From NCBI GenBank assembly GCA_028693885.1, contig JAQUUM010000058.1, positions 1 to 7,242 on the forward strand: a stretch of DNA of 7,242 nucleotides. Direction: 5' to 3'. The position numbers and the translations under genes were made by a program. The first letter of the stretch is position 1. Each line of letters begins with the position of its first letter. Source of the DNA: Bacilli bacterium. GTDB lineage: Bacteria; Bacillota_I; Bacilli_A; ML615J-28; CAG-698. Of the stretch, positions 1 through 7,033 are shown piece after piece. The notes below the pieces were generated by a model, which was not told the DNA's origin, made no database searches, and worked only from the letters and a program-made list of their open reading frames with translations.

Positions 1-569
1 AAAAAGAATTGATCATTGAATTGATGCAATCAGCTGGTAGAATTAATTATATTAGAAGATTAAAAGATAAAATTACTTTAAAACAAACAAATAAAATTAT
101 TTGTGAGTTAGAAGAATTTTATTTAGCTCTTGAAAATATCGGGCTTGCTAAATATGTATTATTTGATTTTAGTATTTATTCATATGCTAAGTATTATAAT
201 AAAATTATATTTCAAATTTTTGTTAAAGATATTGCCCATGCTATAATTGAAGGTGGAAGATATGACAATCTATTAAGTAATTTTGGAGCTGATTTGAAGG
301 CTGTAGGTTTTGGGCTTAATGTTGATTTATTGTTAGAATACATAATTAATAATGATTTGATTAAAATTGAAGAAGAAGTTATTGTAAGTTTTTATGATAG
401 TAAAAGTTATGATTTAGCGTATAAACAAAATAATGAATTAAGAAAAACTAATATCGTGATTGACAGTTTAGAAGATACATTAGAAGAAACGCTTAAGTAT
501 GCAAAAAAGATTAAAGCGAAAAAAGTTATAAATTATGAAAATAATAAAGAGAAAGTTATAATTATATAA
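1..569 (+). CDS. hisZ: ATP phosphoribosyltransferase regulatory subunit HisZ (3' part, 5' end outside window)
   Basis: HisZ is a catalytically dead paralogue of histidyl-tRNA synthetase that binds short-form HisG and makes ATP phosphoribosyltransferase active and histidine-sensitive. The frame is open to the left edge (codons from base 3), so the TTG at 9 and ATG at 24 are internal codons, not the true start; about 188 C-terminal residues are visible. The class II synthetase-like motif GGRYDNLLSNFG is encoded from base 252, followed by VGFGLNVDLLLEY, which matches the HisZ motif 3 region. The stretch that reads YYTGxxFE in the synthetase fold is YYNKIIFQ here (from base 192), so the histidine/adenylate loop is degenerate. 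A further 75 or so residues, rich in Lys, Glu and Ile, form a C-terminal tail. A full-length histidyl-tRNA synthetase is unlikely because of this degeneracy and the position directly before a short hisG. The gene ends in TAA, 10 bp before hisG. Confidence 0.88.
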   Translation, partial: KELIIELMQSAGRINYIRRLKDKITLKQTNKIICELEEFYLALENIGLAKYVLFDFSIYSYAKYYNKIIFQIFVKDIAHAIIEGGRYDNLLSNFGADLKAVGFGLNVDLLLEYIINNDLIKIEEEVIVSFYDSKSYDLAYKQNNELRKTNIVIDSLEDTLEETLKYAKKIKAKKVINYENNKEKVIII

Positions 570-579
570 GAGGATTTTT

Positions 580-1212
580 ATGAATACAATTACATTTGCA
601 CTTTCTAAAGGAAGATTAGCTCAAGAAATTATTAAGATGTTAGAAACTTTAGGTATCTTGTCTTTAGAAATGGAAGAACAAACTAGAAAATTAGTTTTTT
701 ATAGTGCTGATAAAAAATACAAAATTTTTCTAGCAAAGCCAACTGATGTACCAATTTATATAGAATATGGAATTGCGGATATTGGAGTTGTTGGTAAAGA
801 TACAATTATGGAAGAAAAAAGAAGCGTAACAGAAGTCTTAGATTTAAAATTTGGAAGTTGCAGATTAGCAGTAGCTGGCTTTAGCGATGCTAAAAAACTA
901 CTTGCAAGTAAAAAAAATATTCGTGTGGCAACAAAATATCCTAATATTGCAAAAGAGTATTTTTTAAAAACTAAAAGATATGCTGAGATAATCAAATTAA
1001 ATGGAAGTGTTGAACTAGGCCCACTTGTTGGATTAAGCGATGTTATTGTTGATATAGTGGAAAGCGGAAAAACATTAAAGGAAAATGGTTTAGAAGTTAT
1101 TGAAGAAATCGCTAATGTTTCAGCTCGCTTGATTGTTAATAGTGCTAGTTTAAAAGTAAAGTACGAAGATATTAATTTAATTATTGAAGGCTTAAAAGGG
1201 ATGATTAAATAA
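580..1212 (+). CDS. hisG: ATP phosphoribosyltransferase, short form (HisG)
   Basis: HisG catalyses the first committed step of histidine synthesis, ATP + PRPP to phosphoribosyl-ATP + PPi, in the cytoplasm. At 210 residues it is the short form (HisGs), lacking the C-terminal ACT-like domain of the roughly 300-residue long form. It therefore needs HisZ, encoded immediately upstream, for activity and feedback inhibition by histidine. Visible family motifs are ALSKGR (residues 7-12), the GIADIGVVGKD block (64-74), VATKYPNIAKEYF (116-128) and the PRPP-binding signature DVIVDIVESGKTL (154-166), preceded by NGSVELGP. The ATG is preceded by AGAGGA with a 5-base T spacer, a well-placed ribosome binding site. 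The TAA stop overlaps the hisD start by one base (TAATG). Family assignment is firm; allosteric control by HisZ is inferred from family knowledge. Confidence 0.97.
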   Translation: MNTITFALSKGRLAQEIIKMLETLGILSLEMEEQTRKLVFYSADKKYKIFLAKPTDVPIYIEYGIADIGVVGKDTIMEEKRSVTEVLDLKFGSCRLAVAGFSDAKKLLASKKNIRVATKYPNIAKEYFLKTKRYAEIIKLNGSVELGPLVGLSDVIVDIVESGKTLKENGLEVIEEIANVSARLIVNSASLKVKYEDINLIIEGLKGMIK

Positions 1213-2498
1213 TGATTGAAATAATAAAAGAAAAAGCTGAAATAAATAAATTTTTAGAAATTTTAGAACTTCGCTGTCAAGTTGATCAAGATAAGTATTT
1301 TGAGGTTGTTCAAAAAATTGTAAAAGATGTTAGAAACAGAAAAGATGAAGCATTATTAGAATATACAAAGAAATTTGATTTTAAAGATGCTGATTTAACT
1401 GATATAGAAATACCACAAAATATCTTAGAAGCAGCATTTAACAATCTTGATAAAGAAATGCAAGAAGTTTTAACTCTTGCAAGAGATAGAATTATTGATT
1501 TTCATGTTCATCAAAAGCAAACTACTTGGTTAACTGAATTTGAAAATGGCGAATCAATGGGTCAAAAAATAACACCACTTAAAAGGGTAGGTGTTTATGT
1601 GCCTGGAGGCAAAGCCAGTTATCCTTCAAGTGTGTTAATGAATGTAATTCCAGCTAAAGTTGCTGGAGTTGAAGAAATAATAATGGTAACACCAAGTCAA
1701 CAAGGAATTGTTGCTGAAATTGTTTTAGCAGCAGCATATGTTGCTGGGGTAACGAAAGTCTTTAAAATAGGTGGAGCTCAAGCTATTGCTGCTTTAGCTT
1801 ATGGTACTGCTATAATTCCAAAAGTTGATAAGATTGTAGGACCTGGAAATATCTATGTTGCTTTAGCAAAAAGATTAGTTTACGGTGAAGTTGACATTGA
1901 TTCTTTTGCAGGACCTAGTGAAATTTTAATAATAGCCGACGATGAAGCTAATAGTGAGTTTGTTGCAGCTGATCTTTTAGGCCAAGCAGAGCATGATGTG
2001 TTAGCGTCCAGTATTTTGCTCACAGACAGCCCAAAATTAGCCCAGAATGTACTTAAAAGCTTAAATGCTATCTATATTACTGCTTCAAGAAAAGATATTT
2101 TAAAGGAATCTTTAAGTAAATATTCAAAGATAATTATTGTTGAAAGCATAAAAGAAGCCATTGACATTGCTAATTCCATAGCCCCTGAACATTTAGAAAT
2201 GGCAGTAGCTGAACCTACTAAGTATTTAGATGAAATCAAAAATGCTGGTGCTATTTTTTTAGGCAATTATACACCAGAAGCGATTGGGGATTATTTAGCT
2301 GGACCAAATCATGTCTTGCCAACTGCCAAAACTGCAAGATTTTCTTCTGTTTTAAATGTTGAGGATTTTGTTAAGAAAAGTAGTATTTTATATTTTACTA
2401 AAGAATCACTTAATAAAATCAGTGATAAAGCAATTAAGTTTGCAAAAATAGAAGGCTTTGATATGCATGCAAAGTCATTAGAAGTTAGAAAAAAATAA
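1212..2498 (+). CDS. hisD: Histidinol dehydrogenase (HisD)
   Basis: HisD performs the last two oxidations of the pathway, L-histidinol to L-histidinal to L-histidine, using two NAD+ and a bound zinc. The 428-residue length is normal for the family. Motifs include GVYVPGGKASYPSSVLMN (127-144), VGPGNIYVALAKR (209-221), DSFAGPSEILIIAD (230-243) and the DLLGQAEHD block. The zinc ligands are in place as Gln258, His261, Asp360 (GDYLAGPNHVLPT) and His419 (GFDMHA). The catalytic Glu326-His327 pair lies in APEHLEM. These numbers agree with, or differ by one from, those of the E. coli enzyme. The ATG overlaps the hisG stop as TAATG; the only Shine-Dalgarno-like sequence is AAAAGGG about 11 bases upstream, inside hisG, so coupling to hisG translation is likely. 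No domain is missing and no frameshift is seen. Confidence 0.98.
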   Translation: MIEIIKEKAEINKFLEILELRCQVDQDKYFEVVQKIVKDVRNRKDEALLEYTKKFDFKDADLTDIEIPQNILEAAFNNLDKEMQEVLTLARDRIIDFHVHQKQTTWLTEFENGESMGQKITPLKRVGVYVPGGKASYPSSVLMNVIPAKVAGVEEIIMVTPSQQGIVAEIVLAAAYVAGVTKVFKIGGAQAIAALAYGTAIIPKVDKIVGPGNIYVALAKRLVYGEVDIDSFAGPSEILIIADDEANSEFVAADLLGQAEHDVLASSILLTDSPKLAQNVLKSLNAIYITASRKDILKESLSKYSKIIIVESIKEAIDIANSIAPEHLEMAVAEPTKYLDEIKNAGAIFLGNYTPEAIGDYLAGPNHVLPTAKTARFSSVLNVEDFVKKSSILYFTKESLNKISDKAIKFAKIEGFDMHAKSLEVRKK

Positions 2499-2501
2499 GT
2501 T

Positions 2502-2507
2502 AGGAGA
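2502..2507 (+). promoter_or_regulatory. Ribosome binding site supporting the GTG start of hisC
   Basis: AGGAGA sits 8 bases (counted from its last G) before the GTG at 2515, in the 16-bp gap between hisD and hisC. It is the strongest Shine-Dalgarno sequence in the operon. It decides in favour of the GTG start, because the next in-frame ATG lies far inside the protein, beyond the conserved N-terminal LKPY region. Confidence 0.8.
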
Positions 2508-2514
2508 TACAAAG

Positions 2515-3555
2515 GTGAAGTATTTAAAAACAGAATTTAAAGATTTAAAACCATATCATTCGCAACATCTAACCAAAGGTATAATTCTTAATGCTAATGA
2601 ATCACCTTATAATCTTCCTAAAGCAATTTTAGAAAAGTTTAAAGATTTATTAGATAACATTGATTTTAATCGTTATCCTGATACTGATAATACTAAATTG
2701 TTAGCATCGATTGCAAAAACTTATGCTTTAGAAGTTGAAAATGTTTGTGCGGGTGTTGGAAGTGATGAAATGCTTGATTGCATTTTTAAAGTAGTTATTT
2801 CCAAAGGAGATAAAGTATTAGTACCTTATCCATCATTTACAATGTATAAACAAATGGGAATATATTACGGAGCCAATGTAATTGAGATCGAGTTAGATGA
2901 TGAGTTTAGATATGATATTAATTTATTTATTGAAAAGATTATTTCATATAACCCTAAGTTGATTTTTTTATGTGTTCCTAATAATCCAACTGGTGGTAGT
3001 TTATCAAATGATGAGATTGAAAAAATTTTAAAGTTGAGTATTGGCTTAGTTGTTGTTGATGAGGCTTATGGTGAGTTTGATGATAAAACAGCTTTAGAGT
3101 TAATAAAAAAATATGACAATTTAATAGTTTTAAAAACTTTCTCTAAAGCTTTTAGATTAGCAGGTATAAGAACTGGTTATGCATTAAGTTCTAAAGAAAA
3201 TATCAAAATGATTAATGTTGTTAAAATGCCATATAATTTAAATGTTTTGTCTAATGAAATGGCTGTTTTAGCGTTAGATAATAAAGAATTAATTTTAGAT
3301 AATATTAAAGAAATAAAAAATGAATTAAGTAGAACATATAAAGAGTTAAAAGCATTAGGAATTGAAGTTTATGATTCAAAAGCTAATTTTCTTTGGTGTA
3401 AATTGAGTGATAAAATAAAATCTGCTTTAATTGAAAATAAAATTTATATAAGAGATATAAAGTTTAAGGATGAAATGTATTCAAGAATTACGATTGGTTC
3501 AAAAGAAGAAATGGAAAAATTGATAAAGGTGGTATCTAGTAATGCGAACTGCTAA
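2515..3555 (+). CDS. hisC: Histidinol-phosphate aminotransferase (HisC)
   Basis: HisC is a PLP-dependent fold-type I aminotransferase converting imidazole acetol phosphate and glutamate to histidinol phosphate and 2-oxoglutarate. The 346 residues match the usual 340-360. Recognisable parts are the N-terminal LKPYHSQH, NANESPYNLP (26-35), the RYPD motif near 53, GVGSDEMLD (81-89), NNPTGG (156-161; Asn157 contacts PLP), VVDEAYGEF (180-188; Asp182 and Tyr185), the PLP-lysine Lys211 in KTFSKAFRLAGIRTGYA with Arg219, and the substrate-carboxylate Arg324 in SRITIGS. It starts at GTG, the only non-ATG start among the complete genes here, but with the best ribosome binding site. Its 3' end overlaps hisB by 14 bases. 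Enzymes of this family can also act on aromatic amino acids, but the his-operon context makes histidine synthesis the main role. Confidence 0.97.
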   Translation: MKYLKTEFKDLKPYHSQHLTKGIILNANESPYNLPKAILEKFKDLLDNIDFNRYPDTDNTKLLASIAKTYALEVENVCAGVGSDEMLDCIFKVVISKGDKVLVPYPSFTMYKQMGIYYGANVIEIELDDEFRYDINLFIEKIISYNPKLIFLCVPNNPTGGSLSNDEIEKILKLSIGLVVVDEAYGEFDDKTALELIKKYDNLIVLKTFSKAFRLAGIRTGYALSSKENIKMINVVKMPYNLNVLSNEMAVLALDNKELILDNIKEIKNELSRTYKELKALGIEVYDSKANFLWCKLSDKIKSALIENKIYIRDIKFKDEMYSRITIGSKEEMEKLIKVVSSNANC

Positions 3556-4126
3556 AATTGAAAGAAATAGTAAAGAAACAATGATTAAATTAGAGTTAAA
3601 TCTTGATGGGACTGGAGAGTCTAGTGTTTCAACAAACATTGGTTTTTTTGACCATGTATTAATGAATTTTTCTTTTCACTCACTTTGTGATTTAAAAATT
3701 GAAGCTATTGGTGATTTGCATGTGGATACACATCATTTAGTAGAAGATGTTGGAATAGTTTTAGGACAAGCTATTAAAGATGCTTTAAAAGATAAAAAAA
3801 GCATTAATAGATTTGCTTCTTGCATTATTCCAATGGACGAAGCGCTAGTATTATGTGCCATTGATTTATCTACAAGAGGTTATCTTGAAATTGATAAAAA
3901 ATTTCAAAAGGAGAAAATAGGTGATTTTGAAACTGATACAGTTGAAGAGTTTTTTAGGGCTTTAGCAATGAACGCTGGCATCAATTTACATTTTCAAGTT
4001 ATTAGAGGCAACAATAATCATCATATTATTGAATGTATGTTTAAAGCTTTTGCAAGAAGTTTGAAGCAAGCAGTTGCTCTTGATCCTAGAATTGATAAAA
4101 TCCCTTCAACAAAAGCAGTATTATGA
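3542..4126 (+). CDS. hisB: Imidazoleglycerol-phosphate dehydratase (HisB, monofunctional)
   Basis: HisB dehydrates imidazole glycerol phosphate to imidazole acetol phosphate, using manganese bound by His and Glu clusters in a 24-subunit assembly known for the family. The 194-residue protein has only the dehydratase domain; the N-terminal HAD histidinol-phosphatase domain of enterobacterial HisB is absent. Motifs include the N-terminal MRTAKIERNSKET, FFDHVL with His38, His46, the HHLVEDVGIVLGQA block (His64, His65, Glu68), PMDEA (97-101), His150 and RGNNNHHIIECMFKAFARSL (155-174; His160, His161, Glu164). The ATG lies within the end of hisC, giving a 14-base overlap. It is supported by AAAGGTGG 9 bases upstream and by the family-typical MRTA N-terminus. 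The stop overlaps hisH as ATGA. Confidence 0.97.
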   Translation: MRTAKIERNSKETMIKLELNLDGTGESSVSTNIGFFDHVLMNFSFHSLCDLKIEAIGDLHVDTHHLVEDVGIVLGQAIKDALKDKKSINRFASCIIPMDEALVLCAIDLSTRGYLEIDKKFQKEKIGDFETDTVEEFFRALAMNAGINLHFQVIRGNNNHHIIECMFKAFARSLKQAVALDPRIDKIPSTKAVL

Positions 4127-4725
4127 TAGCAATCATTAATTATGGCTTAGGCAATTTACATAGTGTTTATAATGCTTTTAAGTATTTAGGAGTAGATGCT
4201 ATAATTACTAGTAATAAAAAAGAGATATTAAAAGCAGATAAGGTAGTATTACCAGGTGTTGGAGCATTTGAAGATGCAATTAAAACGATTCATGCATTAG
4301 GTTTTGATAAAGTAATAAAAGAATGTGTAGACCTAAACAAACCCCTTTTAGGGATTTGTTTAGGAATGCAATTGTTATTTGAAACTAGTTATGAATATGG
4401 CGTACATAAAGGACTAGGAATTTTAAAAGGAGAAGTAGTGCCTTTTATAAAAGAAAAAATCAATTTAAAGATTCCTCAAATGGGATGGAATGATTTAATT
4501 GATATAAAAGATGATTCTTTAGTTTCTAATTTGAAAAGCAATTATGTATATTTTGTCCATTCATATTATGTGAAAACAACAAGTGATATAGTAAGTGCCT
4601 ATGTTTCATATGGTGAAAAAATTGCAGTTGCGATTGAGCATAAGAATATTTATGCAACGCAATTTCATCCTGAAAAAAGCGGAGATGTTGGAATTGAAAT
4701 TTTGAAAAGATTTGGTGAATTATGA
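4123..4725 (+). CDS. hisH: Imidazole glycerol phosphate synthase, glutaminase subunit (HisH)
   Basis: HisH is the class I glutamine amidotransferase half of imidazole glycerol phosphate synthase. It hydrolyses glutamine and passes ammonia through a channel to HisF. The 200-residue length is typical. The N-terminus INYGLGNLHSV and the oxyanion-region motif VVLPGVGAFEDA (41-52) are characteristic of HisH. The catalytic triad is visible as Cys79 in LLGICLGMQLLF and His182/Glu184 in QFHPEKSGD. PQMGWN (118-123) and YFVHSYY (143-149) are also family-typical. The start is an ATGA overlap with hisB. I see no Shine-Dalgarno sequence in the 25 bases before it, so translation probably depends on ribosomes finishing hisB. 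HisA lies between HisH and its partner HisF, a common arrangement. Confidence 0.97.
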   Translation: MIAIINYGLGNLHSVYNAFKYLGVDAIITSNKKEILKADKVVLPGVGAFEDAIKTIHALGFDKVIKECVDLNKPLLGICLGMQLLFETSYEYGVHKGLGILKGEVVPFIKEKINLKIPQMGWNDLIDIKDDSLVSNLKSNYVYFVHSYYVKTTSDIVSAYVSYGEKIAVAIEHKNIYATQFHPEKSGDVGIEILKRFGEL

Positions 4726-5450
4726 GAATATATCCAGCTATAGATTTAAAAGATGGAAAATGTGTAAGATTGCTTCAAGGTGATTACAATAAAGTGACTG
4801 TTTTTGGAGACCCAATTGGTGTAGCTTTAAAATGGGCGAATGACGGAGCTTCTTTTTTACATTTAGTTGATTTAGATGGAGCTAAAGAAGGTAAGTCTGT
4901 TAATCAAGAAGTAATTAAAATAATTTTAAAAAATATTAATATTCCTATACAATTAGGTGGAGGAATTAGAAGTTTAGAAGATATTGATAGATTATTAAGT
5001 TTAGGCGTAACTAGAGTAATTCTAGGTAGTATTGCAGTTAAAAATATTGAAGTTGTAAAAGAAGCTATAAAAAAATGGGGTAGTGAAAAAATTGTTGTTG
5101 GTGTTGATGCTAAAGATGGGTATGTTGCTATTCACGGATGGTTAGATAAAACTGATATTAAGGCATTGGATTTTTGTATTGAGTTAGAAAAAATCGGTGT
5201 AAAATATATTGTCTATACTGATATTGCAAGAGACGGAATGCTAGCAGGATATAATGTCAATTCAACAAAAGAAATAGTTGAGGCAACATCTTTGAAAGTT
5301 ATTGCATCAGGTGGAGCAAGTAGCATTAGCGATTTAAGAGAAATTGAAAAAATTAATTGTGAAGGTGTAATTATAGGTAAAGCGCTATACTTACAAAAAA
5401 TTGATTTAAAAGAAGCTATTAAAGAATTTGAGGTGAAGAATGTTGAGTAA
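4722..5450 (+). CDS. hisA: Phosphoribosylformimino-5-aminoimidazole carboxamide ribotide isomerase (HisA)
   Basis: HisA is a beta/alpha-barrel enzyme that isomerises ProFAR to PRFAR by an Amadori rearrangement. The 242 residues match the family. The barrel's two half-repeats each carry their hallmark: Asp8 in [14 protein letters not shown] (catalytic base) and Asp129 in VVGVDAKDG (catalytic acid). The phosphate-binding loops are QLGGGIRS (77-84) with ILGSIAV (100-106), and ASGGASS (195-201) with VIIGKALY (216-223). HGWL (138-141) and YTDIARDGM (165-173) are further HisA signatures that separate it from HisF. The start is an ATGA overlap with hisH, preceded by a weak GGTGA 4 bases upstream. 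The 3' end overlaps hisF by 11 bases. The protein is paralogous to the neighbouring HisF. Confidence 0.97.
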   Translation: MRIYPAIDLKDGKCVRLLQGDYNKVTVFGDPIGVALKWANDGASFLHLVDLDGAKEGKSVNQEVIKIILKNINIPIQLGGGIRSLEDIDRLLSLGVTRVILGSIAVKNIEVVKEAIKKWGSEKIVVGVDAKDGYVAIHGWLDKTDIKALDFCIELEKIGVKYIVYTDIARDGMLAGYNVNSTKEIVEATSLKVIASGGASSISDLREIEKINCEGVIIGKALYLQKIDLKEAIKEFEVKNVE

Positions 5451-6195
5451 AAGAATAATTCCATGTTTAGATGTAAAAGATGGTAGGGTTGTAAAAGGAG
5501 TTAATTTTGTTAATTTAGTTGATGCAGGCGATCCTGTTAGAATTGCAAGATATTACTGTGAAGCTGGAGCGGATGAATTAGTGTTTTTAGATATCACAGC
5601 TACTAATGAAAAAAGAAAAACTATAATTGATGTAGTAGAAAAAACAGCATCAGTTGTATTTATTCCTATGACTGTGGGTGGTGGAATTAAAACACTTGAT
5701 GATATTACTGATATTTTAAATGCCGGAGCAGATAAAATATCACTTAATTCAATAGCTGTTAAAGATCCTGATTTAATTAATAAAGCTGCTAATAAGTTTG
5801 GAAATCAATGCGTAGTAGTAGCTATTGATGTTAAATGGAATGGTAAATTCCACGAGGTTTATATTAATGGTGGAACTAAAGCTACTAAGTTAGATGCTGT
5901 TTGTTGGGCAAAAGAAGTTGAAAGCCGTGGAGCTGGTGAGATATTACTTACTAGTATGGATAAAGATGGAACAAAGTCTGGCTATGATTTAGATATTACT
6001 AAACAAATAGTTGAGGCTGTAAATATTCCGGTTATTGCATCAGGCGGGGCTGGAAAAAAAGAAGATTTCTTAGATGTCTTCAAAGAGGCTAATGCAGATG
6101 CAGCTTTAGCTGCTTCACTTTTTCACTTTCAAACAATTAAGATTGAAGACTTAAAAAAGTATTTAGATCAAAATGGAGTTTCGGTGAGACTATAA
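5440..6195 (+). CDS. hisF: Imidazole glycerol phosphate synthase, cyclase subunit (HisF)
   Basis: HisF uses ammonia delivered by HisH to convert PRFAR to imidazole glycerol phosphate and AICAR, the latter feeding purine synthesis. The 251-residue beta/alpha barrel is full length. The catalytic pair is Asp11 ([16 protein letters not shown]) and Asp130 (VVVAIDVKW). The ring of gate residues at the ammonia entrance known from Thermotoga HisF is conserved at identical positions: Arg5, Glu46, Lys99 and Glu167. Lys19, Asp98 and Gln123 are also present. Other signatures are MTVGGGI (77-83), ISLNSIAV (100-107), [17 protein letters not shown] (167-183) and VIASGGAG (198-205). The ATG lies inside the end of hisA (11-base overlap), with GAGGTG 4 bases upstream; the MLSKRIIPC start agrees with the family N-terminus. 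Confidence 0.98.
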   Translation: MLSKRIIPCLDVKDGRVVKGVNFVNLVDAGDPVRIARYYCEAGADELVFLDITATNEKRKTIIDVVEKTASVVFIPMTVGGGIKTLDDITDILNAGADKISLNSIAVKDPDLINKAANKFGNQCVVVAIDVKWNGKFHEVYINGGTKATKLDAVCWAKEVESRGAGEILLTSMDKDGTKSGYDLDITKQIVEAVNIPVIASGGAGKKEDFLDVFKEANADAALAASLFHFQTIKIEDLKKYLDQNGVSVRL

Positions 6196-6842
6196 TGGAT
6201 AAAAAAGAATTTTTAAGTAAAGTAAAATATGATGATAAAGGTTTAGTTTTAGCAATTTCTCAAGATTTTCATTCAAAAAAGGTGCGAATGGTAGCTTATA
6301 TGAACAAAGAATCTTTAGAGAAAACTTTAGAAACTAATCAAGTATATTATTTTAGTCGTTCTCGTAACAAATTATGGCTAAAAGGTGAAACATCTGGATA
6401 TTATCAATATTTAAAAGGAATAAGTGTAGATTGTGATGGAGATGCTTTGCTTCTTCAAATAGAACAACAAGGAGGCATTTCTTGTCATACTGGAGCTGCT
6501 ACTTGCTTTTATCAAGAATTAACAGAAAATGTTTCTGTAATTATTAATAGAGAAAAAGCATCAACAAGCGAGGATGCTTTAACTAAACTTTATGAAGTAA
6601 TAATTGATAGAAAGAAAAATCCAAAAGAAGGTTCGTATACTAATTATTTGTTCGATAAAGGAATAGACAAAATTCTTAAAAAGATTGGTGAAGAATCAAG
6701 TGAAGTAATAATAGCTGCAAAAGACAAAAACAAAGAACAAGTTGTTTTTGAGATTTCTGATTTGATTTATCATTTATCAGTTTTAATGGCTGAATTTGAA
6801 ATCACTTGGGATGATGTAAAAAGCGAATTAGATAAGAGATAA
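6195..6842 (+). CDS. hisI: Bifunctional phosphoribosyl-AMP cyclohydrolase / phosphoribosyl-ATP pyrophosphatase (HisIE)
   Basis: This fused enzyme performs steps two and three of the pathway: the HisE half removes PPi from phosphoribosyl-ATP, and the HisI half opens the adenine ring of phosphoribosyl-AMP. The HisI domain covers about residues 10-110. It has [12 protein letters not shown] (33-44), [18 protein letters not shown] (51-68), the metal site DCDGDALL (79-86) and the zinc-binding cysteines and histidine of [11 protein letters not shown] (Cys97, His98, Cys104, with Cys80). The HisE domain covers about 125-215 and has the MazG-like helical metal site [14 protein letters not shown] (163-176; Glu167, Glu168, Glu170) and [10 protein letters not shown] (Glu186, Asp189). 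At 215 residues it is a normal fusion. The start overlaps the hisF stop as TAATG, with GGTGAG 6 bases upstream. It is the last his gene. The symbol hisIE is also used. Confidence 0.96.
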   Translation: MDKKEFLSKVKYDDKGLVLAISQDFHSKKVRMVAYMNKESLEKTLETNQVYYFSRSRNKLWLKGETSGYYQYLKGISVDCDGDALLLQIEQQGGISCHTGAATCFYQELTENVSVIINREKASTSEDALTKLYEVIIDRKKNPKEGSYTNYLFDKGIDKILKKIGEESSEVIIAAKDKNKEQVVFEISDLIYHLSVLMAEFEITWDDVKSELDKR

Positions 6843-6867
6843 ATTATAAAAAAATATTACTTAAATA

Positions 6868-6896
6868 TTGCATAAAACATGGAATCGTGCTATTAT
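6868..6896 (+). promoter_or_regulatory. Probable extended -10 promoter for tRNA-Leu
   Basis: TTGCAT (6868-6873) stands 17 bases before TATTAT (6891-6896), which matches the -10 consensus at five of six positions and is preceded by TGC, an extended -10 element. The -35 is weak (three of six). Transcription would start near 6903, about 9 bases before the mature tRNA 5' end, a sensible leader for RNase P processing. The spacing and placement are seen in the sequence; activity is inferred. Confidence 0.55.
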
Positions 6897-6905
6897 ATTA
6901 TAGCA
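6888..6905. repeat. Inverted repeat TGCTAT/ATAGCA over the tRNA-Leu promoter -10
   Basis: TGCTAT (6888-6893) and ATAGCA (6900-6905) are perfect reverse complements separated by six A/T bases. Across the full 18 bases the match to its own reverse complement is 16 of 18. The repeat covers the extended -10 and the expected start point of the tRNA-Leu promoter. It could be an operator or a chance AT-rich palindrome. It has no following T tract, so it does not look like a terminator of the his operon. Confidence 0.4.
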
Positions 6906-6911
6906 TGGTAT

Positions 6912-6995
6912 GCGGGTGTGGCGAAATTAGGCAGACGCGCTAGACTTAGGCTCTAGTTCTTCGGAGTGCAGGTTCGATTCCTGTCACCCGCACCA
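6912..6995 (+). tRNA. tRNA-Leu (anticodon UAG)
   Basis: A complete class II tRNA with encoded CCA. The acceptor stem GCGGGTG (6912-6918) pairs perfectly with CACCCGC (6985-6991), followed by discriminator A6992 and CCA (6993-6995). The D stem is GCG/CGC (6921-6923, 6936-6938) around a loop containing TTAGGCAGA. The anticodon stem CTAGA/TCTAG (6940-6944, 6952-6956) closes the loop CTTAGGC, with anticodon TAG at 6947-6949, reading CUA and probably all CUN leucine codons. The variable arm is 11 nt (6957-6967) with a short CT/AG stem capped by TCGG, and the T arm is GCAGG-TTCGATT-CCTGT (6968-6984). The extra arm and A discriminator fit leucine. CUN codons are a minority of Leu codons in the his genes, where TTA dominates. 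Confidence 0.97.
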
Positions 6996-7012
6996 TATTG
7001 AATGAATAGGTT

Positions 7013-7021
7013 TGATATAAT
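7013..7021 (+). promoter_or_regulatory. Possible extended -10 promoter downstream of tRNA-Leu
   Basis: TGATATAAT is a perfect TATAAT with a TGn extension, starting 18 bases after the tRNA CCA end. No good -35 lies at 16-18 bp; TTGAAT at 6998 is only 12 bp away. A start near 7028 would make a transcript of about 70 nt ending at the T tract at 7096-7101. In DNA this AT-rich the motif may be chance. Confidence 0.25.
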
Positions 7022-7033
7022 AGTTGAAATAGT

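Noticed and set aside
9..26. TTG at 9 or ATG at 24 as the start of the first gene
   Set aside because: The frame is open to the left edge, and starting here would remove most of the HisZ synthetase-like domain; the gene is simply cut by the window.
756..995. Minus-strand open frame of 79 codons inside hisG
   Set aside because: It is fully covered by a strongly conserved gene on the other strand and has no ribosome binding site or recognisable motif. AT-rich genes commonly leave such antisense frames.
2072..2512. Two minus-strand open frames (2072-2266 and 2309-2512) opposite the 3' part of hisD
   Set aside because: They are antisense shadows of hisD, whose catalytic and zinc-binding residues lie in the same stretch; nothing supports them as separate genes.
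5440..5450. hisA/hisF 11-bp and hisC/hisB 14-bp overlaps as possible gene fusions or sequencing errors
   Set aside because: Both downstream genes have family-typical N-termini and their own ribosome binding sites, and both upstream genes have normal lengths; these are ordinary overlaps.
5213..5464. Minus-strand open frame of 83 codons across the hisA-hisF junction
   Set aside because: It lies opposite two conserved overlapping genes and its hydrophobic, Ser/Leu/Ile-rich translation is what antisense of such genes gives.
6051..6061. Run of seven A in hisF as a programmed frameshift or slippage site
   Set aside because: The reading frame is intact and conserved through and beyond the run; it encodes an ordinary Gly-Lys-Lys in AT-rich DNA.
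6399..6410. HisI motif GETSGYYQ, where many homologues have His or Asn after SG
   Set aside because: The position varies in the family as I recall it, and the metal-binding residues are all intact, so loss of activity is not suggested.
6968..7000. tRNA-Leu 3' end as the attachment site of an integrated element
   Set aside because: No repeat of the tRNA 3' end and no integrase is visible in the 247 bases that follow, so there is no evidence for integration within the window.
6998..7021. TTGAAT with TATAAT as a classical -35/-10 pair
   Set aside because: The spacer is only 12 bp, too short for a sigma-70-type promoter; only an extended -10 reading is tenable.
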